Shown here: positions 1 to 6,238 of the stretch, piece by piece | How the letters are laid out: the number at the start of each line of letters is the position of its first letter | Position numbering within the stretch: the stretch's first letter is position 1 | NCBI GenBank assembly: GCA_900764115.1 | Contig: CAAFMR010000312.1 | Coordinates: forward strand, 1-9,207 | Reading direction: 5' to 3' | DNA: 9,207 bases | Origin: Clostridia bacterium | Lineage (GTDB): Bacteria; Bacillota; Clostridia; Oscillospirales; Acutalibacteraceae | Notes under the pieces: model-generated | Databases searched by the model: none | Told to the model about the DNA's origin: nothing | The model's input: only the letters and a program-made list of their open reading frames with translations | Translations under genes and position numbers: made by a program

Positions 1-230
1 GACAGCACGTGGTATTGCTCCGCCTGAATCGGGGCGACCGGCAGCTCCTCGGCGCCCACCAGCGCCACCGCTGTCTCCGTGGGGGTTGCATAGCCTGCCC
101 GCAGTGCCGTATAGCCGCCCACAGAGCCAGCCACCAATGCCACCGACAGCAGCAGCATCAGCACCAGCGCCCCCCAGCGGGAGGGAGAGCGATACCGCCG
201 GGGACCTTCTTCCACGCGTTTCCCTTTCAC
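1..230 (-). CDS. Membrane-anchored protein of unknown function (3' end beyond window)
   Basis: I do not recognise this protein. The reading frame starts at a GTG whose bases overlap the apbE stop (GTGA, 4 bp), and GGAGGAG lies 5 bases upstream, so the start is well supported. It stays open to the left edge, giving 76 complete codons. Residues 1-19 are basic and polar (KGKRVEEGPRRYRSPSRW). Residues about 20-42 are one hydrophobic segment (ALVLMLLLSVALVAGSVGGY), and the visible remainder looks extracytoplasmic. By the positive-inside rule this is a single-pass protein with an outside C-terminal domain. No lipobox or clear signal-peptidase site is visible. Overlap with apbE implies translational coupling, so a role near the Rnf/flavinylation module is plausible but is an inference. 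A NusG-domain-II-type small membrane protein, often seen near such loci, was considered, but the visible part does not show that domain. Confidence 0.75.
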   Translation of the reverse strand, partial: MKGKRVEEGPRRYRSPSRWGALVLMLLLSVALVAGSVGGYTALRAGYATPTETAVALVGAEELPVAPIQAEQYHVL

Positions 231-1279
231 CCGATCTCCTCCGTCAAATAAGCGCCAAATCCGGCGGAATACGCCAGACTGCCATCCGTTTGCACCCACA
301 GCGCCTCCACATCCGGCAGCTGCTCCACCCACCGTTGCCCTGCCTCCACCGACAGGGTGAACAGCGCCGTGGACAGCACATCCGCCCGGGCGCTGTCGGC
401 GCATACCACGCTCACCGCCCGCATCCGGGCGGCGGGATACAGAGTATCCACATCAATAATATGGGCATACCGTTTCCCGTTCACCGTATAATACCGCTGA
501 TAATCGCCGCTGGTGACCACCGCCCCCTCCGGCAGCGACACCGTCGCCACATACGCCTTGGCGGAATCGGTATCCGGGTTTTGCAGCCCGATGGTGAAGG
601 GGCGGCTTTCGGCTCCCTTACCGCCCACCGCCCGGATATTGCCGCCCACATTCAGCAGCACCCAGCGCCAGCCCAACTCCTGACGGACAAATTCCGCCAA
701 CCGCTCCACGGTATACCCTTTTGCCACCGCACCCACATCCACCCGCGCCTTGGCATCGGTAAGCCGGGCGGTGCCCGTCGCCCGGTCGATGACCAGACAC
801 GCCGGATCGGTATGGGCAGCCGCCGCCCGCAGCGCCGCCGTCTCCGGCAGAGCCGCTGTTTCCGGCTGCTGCTGCGCCTGCTGACGGCAGGCGTGCCACA
901 GCTCCAGCACCGCCCCGAACAGAATGTTCACCCGTCCGTCGGTGTCCTGATACGCCTGCAGACCATATTCCAGCAGATCCAGCACCGGGGCGGACAGCGC
1001 CACCGGATCGCCGCCGGCGCGGTCGTTGAGGGTCTTTAGATTGGCAACCCCCGCATAGTCGGTATAAATATCGTACAGCCGGTGGTATTCCAGCAGCTTT
1101 TCGTGGAGCCGCTGGGCGCCGGCGGCAAACTCCGTCTGCGAAATACCATAGGCGGTAAAGGTCGTCACCGTATCAAAGGCATCCGTATAGGTGACGGAAT
1201 GGCGCTGACCGCCGCCGCAGCCGGTCATACCGACCGCCAACGCTGCCGTCAGCAGCAGACAAAGCAACCGCCGTTTCAT
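227..1279 (-). CDS. apbE: ApbE: FAD:protein FMN transferase, lipoprotein
   Basis: ApbE uses FAD as donor and attaches FMN by a phosphoester bond to Thr (or Ser) of target proteins outside the membrane. The known Rnf targets are RnfG and RnfD. The 350-residue protein starts at the ATG at 1279, with GAGGAG 8 bases upstream. A frame extension to 1315 would place extra residues before the signal peptide and is rejected. Residues 1-20 are a lipoprotein signal with lipidated Cys21 (GMTGC). Family motifs appear in order: FDTVTTFTAYG (35-45), DVGAVAKGYT (181-190), NVGGN (210-214), TSGDY (256-260), HIID (273-276), and Asp300/Thr304 in the ADVLSTALF segment, which corresponds to the metal-binding end of the active site. 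The usual Pro after HIID is Val here (HIIDVDTLYPA), a mild deviation. Length is typical. It lies 86 bp after the lipoprotein gene and overlaps the next gene. Confidence 0.96.
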   Translation of the reverse strand: MKRRLLCLLLTAALAVGMTGCGGGQRHSVTYTDAFDTVTTFTAYGISQTEFAAGAQRLHEKLLEYHRLYDIYTDYAGVANLKTLNDRAGGDPVALSAPVLDLLEYGLQAYQDTDGRVNILFGAVLELWHACRQQAQQQPETAALPETAALRAAAAHTDPACLVIDRATGTARLTDAKARVDVGAVAKGYTVERLAEFVRQELGWRWVLLNVGGNIRAVGGKGAESRPFTIGLQNPDTDSAKAYVATVSLPEGAVVTSGDYQRYYTVNGKRYAHIIDVDTLYPAARMRAVSVVCADSARADVLSTALFTLSVEAGQRWVEQLPDVEALWVQTDGSLAYSAGFGAYLTEEIG

Positions 1280-1304
1280 TCCGTCATCTCCTCTGTTATC
1301 CGGC

Positions 1305-1355
1305 AAAAACAGCACCGTGCAACCGCTTCATGTTCAAACGCCGGCTGCACGGCTG
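1305..1355 (-). terminator. Hairpin plus T-run between the lipoprotein gene and apbE (possible attenuator)
   Basis: Reading the minus strand, CCGTGCAGCCG (1352-1342) pairs with CGGTTGCACGG (1325-1315). This gives 11 pairs including one G-T wobble, around a 16-base loop. CAGC (1355-1352) can alternatively pair with GCTG (1313-1310), leaving a 2-base bulge, so the stem can reach almost to the T-run (TTTTT, 1309-1305). The loop is large and the T-run short, so this looks like a leaky terminator or attenuator and not a full stop. apbE starts 25 bases after the T-run and has its own ribosome binding site. An mRNA-processing or stabilising hairpin is the alternative reading. Confidence 0.5.
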
Positions 1356-1365
1356 ATGTTCCGCC

Positions 1366-2334
1366 TTATTCCTTCACTGCTTTCAGCAGGTTTTTCCACA
1401 TTCCGGATACGGTGATGGTGCAGCCGGAGATACCATCAATTTTCCCGGCGGCGTCGGGGGTGGCTCCCTCCAGCTGTGCCGTTGTTTTTCCGGCGCACCA
1501 GCTGTCAAAGGCGTCCGCCTGCTCATACCACTCTTTTTTGAGGCTGCTGGCGCCCTTCATCCCGTAGCCATCGCCTATCATACGCTTGGTCTCGATGGCG
1601 CCGGACGTGGTGGTGAACTTGCCATCCTCCACCGTCAGCTTTGCCTGCAGCGTATCGGTCATGCAGGCGGTCACCTTGCCGCCGTTGACCGCCACCGCCG
1701 CCAACTCGGTATCAAACTGGGGCGCGGTATCGGTGGACTCACCGTTTTTCGTGGTGGTCATCGCCAGCCGCAGCTCGTCCCCCGTGCCCACAGCGGCTTT
1801 TTTCGCGCCGTCTGCCGCCTTGCGCACCGCTTCAATGAAATCGGTAATCACCAGATCGCAGCCCTCAATTTCAGCGCTTTTGCCGTCGGTGGCGGCGATA
1901 CCGCTGACCTCTCCGGCGGTCTTACCCCGCACAAAGGTGGCAAAGGCGTGCGCCTGCTGCTTCCAGGAGGTTTTCAGCTCCGACGCACCGCCGGTGTCCT
2001 CCTTCGTCAGCCCGTAGGCGTCCCCCTGCTCCCCCTTGGCGACCAGCGCCGCCGCATCTTGGGGCTTGCCATCGGCGGACACCTTATACTCGGTCTCCTC
2101 GATCCGGCAATCCTGTATCTTCCCATCCTTGTCCAGCGCCACGGCTGCCGCCGTGATCTTGACCCGGGTCTTGTCGTCCCCCTCCATCATCCGGGTGGCG
2201 ACACAGCCCAGCCCCAGCTTGGTATCGGCGGCAGCGGCGCCGCCCGAGGAGATATTGTCGGTATCCTTACCGCCGCACGCCGCCAGCCCGCACAGCAGCA
2301 GCGCCGCCAACAATCCTATACACCATCGTTTCAT
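1366..2334 (-). CDS. Lipoprotein with two tandem FMN-binding-like repeats
   Basis: This is a 322-residue lipoprotein: signal MKRWCIGLLAALLLCGLAAC with lipidated Cys20, then a short Gly/Ala/Ser linker. GGAGAG lies 6 bases before the ATG. The mature part is an internal duplication, roughly 41-175 and 186-322. Each half has a strand pattern ending near a Cys (Cys76, Cys224), then GDAYGL (104-109) or GDGYGM (254-259), a Trp helix (SWKQQAHAF 123-131; EWYEQADAF 268-276), a GKT turn, and a Gly-Cys signature. The second half ends with DGISGCTIT (300-308), close to the flavinylation motif DxxSGAT but with Cys for Ala, so Thr306 is a candidate FMN site. The first half has AEIEGCD at the same place and lacks the Thr. 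It resembles clostridial lipoproteins with the GDAYGM...EWYEQA pattern found near electron-transfer genes; that resemblance is from memory. Its place between rnfB and apbE suggests an extracytoplasmic electron carrier or Rnf accessory. That role is inferred. Confidence 0.85.
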   Translation of the reverse strand: MKRWCIGLLAALLLCGLAACGGKDTDNISSGGAAAADTKLGLGCVATRMMEGDDKTRVKITAAAVALDKDGKIQDCRIEETEYKVSADGKPQDAAALVAKGEQGDAYGLTKEDTGGASELKTSWKQQAHAFATFVRGKTAGEVSGIAATDGKSAEIEGCDLVITDFIEAVRKAADGAKKAAVGTGDELRLAMTTTKNGESTDTAPQFDTELAAVAVNGGKVTACMTDTLQAKLTVEDGKFTTTSGAIETKRMIGDGYGMKGASSLKKEWYEQADAFDSWCAGKTTAQLEGATPDAAGKIDGISGCTITVSGMWKNLLKAVKE

Positions 2335-2371
2335 CGGTTTCTCTCCTTACGTTTTGACGGTGGGCAACCAC

Positions 2372-2400
2372 AAAAACGCCCGCCGAAAGCCGTTGCCGGC
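2372..2400 (-). other. Weak hairpin and T-run in the rnfB-lipoprotein gap
   Basis: The 131-base gap 2335-2465 has no gene. Reading the minus strand, GCCGGC (2400-2395) can pair imperfectly with GCGGGC (2383-2378), with one G-G mismatch and an 11-base loop, followed by G and TTTTT (2376-2372). A competing hairpin, AGCCG-GCAA-CGGCT, uses a GNRA loop. Either could slow polymerase or mark an mRNA end between the Rnf core and the accessory genes. The same gap holds a direct repeat GCATAGT (2439-2433 and 2417-2411). I found no convincing -35/-10 pair in it. Confidence 0.25.
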
Positions 2401-2465
2401 TCTTACCCCTACTATGCGACAAAACCGGTGAAACTATGCTTACGGGATATTGGAAAATAGTTCCT

Positions 2466-3275
2466 TTAGTCTTTATGCAATCCGGCAGGCTGCACCCGGA
2501 TCACCTGCACCGGGCATTTTTCCACACAAGCGCCGCAGCCGATGCACAGCGCATGATCCACCCGCGCCAGATGGTTCGTCACCTGGATGGCGCCGGTGGG
2601 ACACACCTTCTGGCAGATACCGCAGCCGATGCAGCCGGCGGAGCAGACCGCCTTGACCGCCTTGCCGAAATCGTCGGAGGAGCAGCACACCTCGATGGCG
2701 GCATTATCCGGGCGCATCCCGATGATCTTCTGGGGGCATGCCGCCACACACTGGCGGCAGCTGATGCAGTCCTCCGGCTGCACCACCGCCACCCCCTCCT
2801 CCAGACGGATGGCTCCGGTGGGGCACACCGACACGCAGGTGCCCAGCCCAAAACAACCGTAGGCGCAGGCTTTCCCTGCGTGACCGGGGGCGACCGCCGC
2901 CTGTCGGCAATCCTGCGCCCCATAATATTGATAGCTGAGCTTCTGCGCCTCACAGGTGCCGGCGCAATGGATATACGCCACCTGCCGCTGGACGGCGGTG
3001 GTCTCTACCCCCATAATCTCGGCGATTTCCTTTGCCACCGCCGAGCCGCCCACCGGGCAGGCATTGGGGGGCGCCTCGCCCCGGGCGATGGCTGCCGCCA
3101 GAGCGTCGCACCCGGCATAGCCGCAGCCGCCGCAGTTATTTCCCGGCAGCGCCGCCCGCACCGCCGCCTCCTTTTCATCGGTCTTCACCGCAAACACCGT
3201 GCCCGCCAGACCCAGCAGCAGCCCGATGAGCAGGCTGATGCCGCCTGCCACGGCGGCGGCAATTCCTATCGACAT
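2466..3275 (-). CDS. rnfB: RnfB: ferredoxin-accepting polyferredoxin subunit of the Rnf complex
   Basis: RnfB is the membrane-anchored iron-sulfur subunit thought to take electrons from reduced ferredoxin on the cytoplasmic face and pass them into the complex. The 269-residue protein begins with one membrane helix (about 5-28). An NCGGCGYAGC domain follows, with Cys48, Cys51, Cys56 and Cys73 as one [4Fe-4S] site. A clostridial-type central region has Cys104, Cys123, Cys137, Cys141, Cys147 and Cys151. Ferredoxin motifs are then CISCRQCVAACP (170-181), CIGCGICQKVCP (215-226) and CIGCGACVEKCP (244-255), plus Cys197, Cys198 and Cys211. There are 26 cysteines in total, enough for about six clusters. 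Cys108, in HCAGTC, looks like an extra residue compared with the usual pattern. The ATG at 3275 has AAGGAGGTG 8 bases upstream, and this ribosome binding site lies in the 15-base gap after rnfA. rnfB is last of the six core genes, as in other Clostridia. Confidence 0.97.
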   Translation of the reverse strand: MSIGIAAAVAGGISLLIGLLLGLAGTVFAVKTDEKEAAVRAALPGNNCGGCGYAGCDALAAAIARGEAPPNACPVGGSAVAKEIAEIMGVETTAVQRQVAYIHCAGTCEAQKLSYQYYGAQDCRQAAVAPGHAGKACAYGCFGLGTCVSVCPTGAIRLEEGVAVVQPEDCISCRQCVAACPQKIIGMRPDNAAIEVCCSSDDFGKAVKAVCSAGCIGCGICQKVCPTGAIQVTNHLARVDHALCIGCGACVEKCPVQVIRVQPAGLHKD

Positions 3276-3290
3276 ATGGCAGCCACCTCC

Positions 3291-3872
3291 TTAAAATTGC
3301 AGGCCGGAAAAGCCATAAAACGCAATCGCCATCAGTCCGGCGGTCAGCAGCACAATGGGCATGCCCTGAAAGGCGCGGGGAACGGCGTTATGCGCCATCT
3401 TCTCCCGCAGCCCCGCCATAATCACGATGGCGACGGCAAAGCCCACCGCCGTGCCGAAACCGGTCAGCACGCTCATCCAGAAGCCGTTGCCGTTCTGCAC
3501 GTTGGTCAGCGCCACGCCCAGCACGGCGCAATTGGTGGTGATGAGGGGCAGATACACCCCCAGTGCCGCATACAGCCCGTGGCTGAGCTTTTTCAGCGCC
3601 ATTTCCACCAGCTGCACCAGGGCGGCGATCACCAGAATGAACACGATGGTCTCCAGATAGGTCAGCTCCAGCGGCACCAGCACGCCGGTATAGATGAGGC
3701 TGGTCAGCGCCGAGGACAGGGTGATGACGAAGATCACCGCCGCGCCCATGCCGACAGCGGTTTTTATGCTCTTGGACACGCCCAGAAAGGGGCACAGACC
3801 CAGAAACTGGCTGAGCACCACATTGTTGATGAGCGTGGTGGTCAGCAGGGTGAGCAGCAATGTTTTAACCAC
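3291..3872 (-). CDS. rnfA: RnfA: membrane subunit of the Rnf complex
   Basis: RnfA is one of the paired six-helix membrane subunits (homologous to NqrE/NqrD) that, with RnfE, hold an intramembrane [2Fe-2S] cluster and line the ion path. From the GTG at 3872 the protein is 193 residues, the usual family length. The start overlaps the rnfE stop by 8 bp, and AGGGAGGGG lies 6 bases upstream. A longer open frame to 4013 only re-reads rnfE and is not used. The opening hydrophobic helix runs to NNVVLSQFLGLCPFLGVS, with Cys27. Cys115 lies in TTNCAVLGV. Both are the expected cluster ligands. The C-terminal end, GFSGLQF, is typical. Helices are spread over the full length with short loops. Overlap with rnfE suggests coupled synthesis of the two partner subunits. 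Confidence 0.96.
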   Translation of the reverse strand: MVKTLLLTLLTTTLINNVVLSQFLGLCPFLGVSKSIKTAVGMGAAVIFVITLSSALTSLIYTGVLVPLELTYLETIVFILVIAALVQLVEMALKKLSHGLYAALGVYLPLITTNCAVLGVALTNVQNGNGFWMSVLTGFGTAVGFAVAIVIMAGLREKMAHNAVPRAFQGMPIVLLTAGLMAIAFYGFSGLQF

Positions 3873-4659
3873 GGTCGTCCCCTCCCTTCTGGGTTTTCGC
3901 CGCCTCCATGCTGCGGCGCTTTTGCTCCGCCGCCCGGCGGGTCTCGGCGGCATTCTGCTCCGCCAGACGCCGGTGGTTGCGGGCGAACACCGCATGACCG
4001 GCGCAATCGGCACAGTTGCCGCCGCAGATCAGCTCGCTGTCCTTGTGGGTATCCTTGTTGGTGGCGCTGGGGGCTTTCAGCTTGTTTTGCAGCGCCGCCA
4101 GCAACGCCAGCACAAAGAATGCCCCCGGCGCCATCACCAATATGCCAATCGGCTCATAGGAAGCGGGCATAACCTGCAGCCCGAATACGGTGCCGCTGCC
4201 GAACAGCTCCCGCACCAGACCGATGGCGGTCAGGGAGCAGGTGAACCCCAGCCCCATGCCCAGTCCGTCGCAGGCGGACAGCCACACGGGATTTTTCGAC
4301 GCATACGCCTCCGCCCGACCGAGAATGATGCAGTTCACCACGATCAGCGGAATGAAAATACCCAGGGAAGTATACAAGCTGGGCAGATATGCCTGCAGCA
4401 GCAGCTGCACCATCGTCACAAAAGAGGCGATCACCACAATATAGGCAGGCATCCGCACCTCATCGGGAATGATGCGGCGCAGCAGCGAAATCATGGTGTT
4501 GGACAGCACCAGCACCACCGCCGTGGACAGCCCCATCCCGAGACCGTTGATGGCGGAAGAGGTCACCGCCAGCGTGGCGCACATACCCAGCATCAGCACA
4601 AAGGTGGGATTTTCCTTGACGATGCCGTTATAGATCCGTTCCCAAGCCTGTTTCATCAT
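3865..4659 (-). CDS. rnfE: RnfE: membrane subunit of the Rnf complex with cysteine-bearing C-terminal tail
   Basis: RnfE partners RnfA in the membrane core, each contributing two Cys to a [2Fe-2S] centre. Here these are Cys27 (LGMCATLAVT) and Cys110 (IVVNCIILGRA). The first 190 residues are the usual six-helix domain (WERIYNGIVKENPTFVLMLG, then ILGRAEAYASKNP and GLGMGLGFT). Residues 191-264 form a hydrophilic tail with CGGNCADC (Cys212, Cys216, Cys219), then a basic, Ala/Glu/Arg-rich helix-like stretch (about 226-258). At 264 residues it is longer than the roughly 200-230 of simpler family members. The ATG at 4659 overlaps the rnfG stop (ATGA), with GGGAGGGG 7 bases upstream. A second ATG directly follows the first and could also serve. 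The tail should face the cytoplasm by known RnfE topology, so an extra metal site or a docking surface is possible; this is inference. Confidence 0.95.
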   Translation of the reverse strand: MMKQAWERIYNGIVKENPTFVLMLGMCATLAVTSSAINGLGMGLSTAVVLVLSNTMISLLRRIIPDEVRMPAYIVVIASFVTMVQLLLQAYLPSLYTSLGIFIPLIVVNCIILGRAEAYASKNPVWLSACDGLGMGLGFTCSLTAIGLVRELFGSGTVFGLQVMPASYEPIGILVMAPGAFFVLALLAALQNKLKAPSATNKDTHKDSELICGGNCADCAGHAVFARNHRRLAEQNAAETRRAAEQKRRSMEAAKTQKGGDDRG

Positions 4660-5219
4660 CCGTGTTCCCCTCCCATCTGTGCCACCAGCTCCAGCGCGGC
4701 GGCGGTCTCCTGTTTCAGCGCCTTCGTCGTATAGGTGGCGCCGGAGATGCCGTCCACCTCGTCGGCGCTGTGGATTCCGATAAACTGCTCCCGCACATCG
4801 GCGTTTTCACAGTTGGCGCCGAAGCCGGGGCTTTCACTGTGGCTGAGAACGGCATACCCCACCACCGCGCCGGTTTTGTCAATGCCCAGCGCCAGCTTGA
4901 TTTCGCCGCCGTAGCCCTTGGTGGAGATGGCGGTCAGCACATAGCCGAGGGTCTCCCCGGCGGCGTCCTTCGCCGCCAGAATCTCCTCCACGGAGGAGCC
5001 GTCGCTGCGGGCGGCGTTGAAGGCTTGCAGCGCCGCCGCATCCAGGCAGTCGTCAAAGCTCGCCGCCGTTTCATACACCTGCTGGTAGGCGGCGGCTTTC
5101 TGCGCCTGCTCCGCCCGGGCAATGGGCTGGAGCGTCAGCTCATACACAAACGCCAGCGCCGTCACCGCCACCAGTGTGATCGCCAGCAGGATGCCGGTGT
5201 TTTTCAGGGTTGTTTTCAT
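4656..5219 (-). CDS. rnfG: RnfG: flavinylated extracytoplasmic subunit of the Rnf complex
   Basis: RnfG carries a covalently bound FMN on the outer face of the membrane and passes electrons between RnfD and the RnfA/E core. The 187-residue protein has one N-terminal membrane helix (about 8-26) and an FMN-binding domain. The flavinylation motif is DGISGATYT (156-164), with Thr162 as the predicted acceptor. SHSESPGFGANC (126-137) is the conserved FMN-binding-domain loop. Length is typical. The ATG at 5219 overlaps the rnfD stop by 4 bp, with AGGAGG 9 bases upstream. The ApbE encoded further along the same strand is the expected modifying enzyme. All key residues are present. Confidence 0.96.
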   Translation of the reverse strand: MKTTLKNTGILLAITLVAVTALAFVYELTLQPIARAEQAQKAAAYQQVYETAASFDDCLDAAALQAFNAARSDGSSVEEILAAKDAAGETLGYVLTAISTKGYGGEIKLALGIDKTGAVVGYAVLSHSESPGFGANCENADVREQFIGIHSADEVDGISGATYTTKALKQETAAALELVAQMGGEHG

Positions 5220-6235
5220 GACCGGCTTCCTCCTTTCGCCGCCCGCTTAGTGCCAAAGGGACGGGGCAGGGTCGCCCGCTCCATCAGCGGCACCAGCGTA
5301 TTGCCGATGATGATGGCGTAGGATACCCCCTCCGGCGAGGAGCCGAACACCCGGAACAGGGCGGTCAGCAGCCCCAGCAGCAGAGCATACAGCCACTGTC
5401 CGCCGGCGGTGATGGGGCTGGTGACATAGTCCGTCGCCATATATACCGCCCCCGCCATCAGACCGCCGCTGACCAGCTGACCCAGCAGGTAATTGCCGTC
5501 GGGCAGGCTGCCCCCCTGCGCCCACCGGAACAGGGTGACAAACAACAGCGTGCTGCCCACATAAACCGCCGGAATTCGAGGAGAAATCACCCGACGGGCA
5601 AGCAGATATGCCGCCCCCACCAGAATGGCGAGGGTGCTGGTCTCCCCAATGCAGCCGGAATGGAACCCGAAAAACGCCTGCCACAGATCCAGCGTCTGTC
5701 CCTCCCGCAGCAGCGCCAGCGGGGTGGCGGAGGCGGTGGCATCCAGCGACCAGGTGCCCATACGCTGGAGAAATCCGCCGAACACGTCCCCGCCCAGCAG
5801 ATTGCCCACGGCGGGCATAGCGCCGCCCATCAGCGCCGGGAAGGAAATGATGAGAAAACACCGGGCTGCCAGCGCCGGATTCATCATATTCTGCCCCAAG
5901 CCGCCGAACAGCAGCTTCACAAACACGATGGCAAACACGCCCCCCATCACCGGCACCCACACTGGCACCGTGGCGGGCAGATTCATCGCCAGAATCAGCC
6001 CTGTCACCAGGGCGCTGCCGTCCGCCACCGTCACCGGCAGCTTCAGCAGCTTTTCATACACATATTCCGTCAGCATACAGGTGGCGGCGCTGACGAAAAT
6101 CAGCACCAGCGCCCGCAGCCCGAACACGAACACCCCCACCGCCAGCGGCGGAATGAGGGCGATCGCCACATCCCGCATGACCGTAGCGGTGGAGCTTGCA
6201 TTACGGATATGGGGAGATACCGAACCGTTCAGCAT
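5216..6235 (-). CDS. rnfD: RnfD: flavinylated membrane subunit of the Rnf complex
   Basis: RnfD is the large multi-helix subunit (homologous to NqrB) with a covalent FMN and a role in ion translocation. The 339-residue protein starts with the family's SPHIR (7-11) and has about ten hydrophobic segments. Conserved blocks are ADGSALVTGLILAMNLP (71-87), GGLGQNMMNPALAARCFL (111-128), CIGETSTLAIL (195-205) and MATDYVTSPIT (266-276). The covalent flavin motif is D165-ATASAT-P172 with Thr171 as acceptor. It keeps Asp and the terminal Ala-Thr but has Ala168-Ser169 where Ser/Thr-Gly or Ser-Ser is more usual. The basic tail (KRAAKGGSRS) overlaps rnfG. The ATG at 6235 lies 3 bases after the rnfC stop, with only a modest AGGA site 10 bases upstream, so re-initiation after rnfC is likely. 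Length fits the family. Confidence 0.96.
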   Translation of the reverse strand: MLNGSVSPHIRNASSTATVMRDVAIALIPPLAVGVFVFGLRALVLIFVSAATCMLTEYVYEKLLKLPVTVADGSALVTGLILAMNLPATVPVWVPVMGGVFAIVFVKLLFGGLGQNMMNPALAARCFLIISFPALMGGAMPAVGNLLGGDVFGGFLQRMGTWSLDATASATPLALLREGQTLDLWQAFFGFHSGCIGETSTLAILVGAAYLLARRVISPRIPAVYVGSTLLFVTLFRWAQGGSLPDGNYLLGQLVSGGLMAGAVYMATDYVTSPITAGGQWLYALLLGLLTALFRVFGSSPEGVSYAIIIGNTLVPLMERATLPRPFGTKRAAKGGSRS

Positions 6236-6238
6236 AGG

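Noticed and set aside
86..1039. Plus-strand 317-codon open frame opposite apbE
   Set aside because: It lies wholly antisense to a clear apbE with all family motifs. Its product is a His/Arg/Gln/Pro-rich low-complexity string, as expected from the complement of GC-rich codons.
1280..1315. Twelve-residue N-terminal extension of ApbE
   Set aside because: It would bury the lipoprotein signal behind a polar leader. The ATG at 1279 has GAGGAG at 8 bases and starts a standard MKRR signal peptide.
3873..4013. N-terminal extension of rnfA to an upstream start
   Set aside because: The extra residues only re-read the RnfE tail in another frame. The GTG at 3872 has a good ribosome binding site and gives exactly the usual 193-residue RnfA.
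2436..4172. Plus-strand 578-codon open frame opposite rnfB and rnfA
   Set aside because: Antisense to well-identified Rnf genes, with His/Gln/Arg/Gly-rich composition, no recognisable domain and no ribosome binding site of note. It is a GC-bias shadow.
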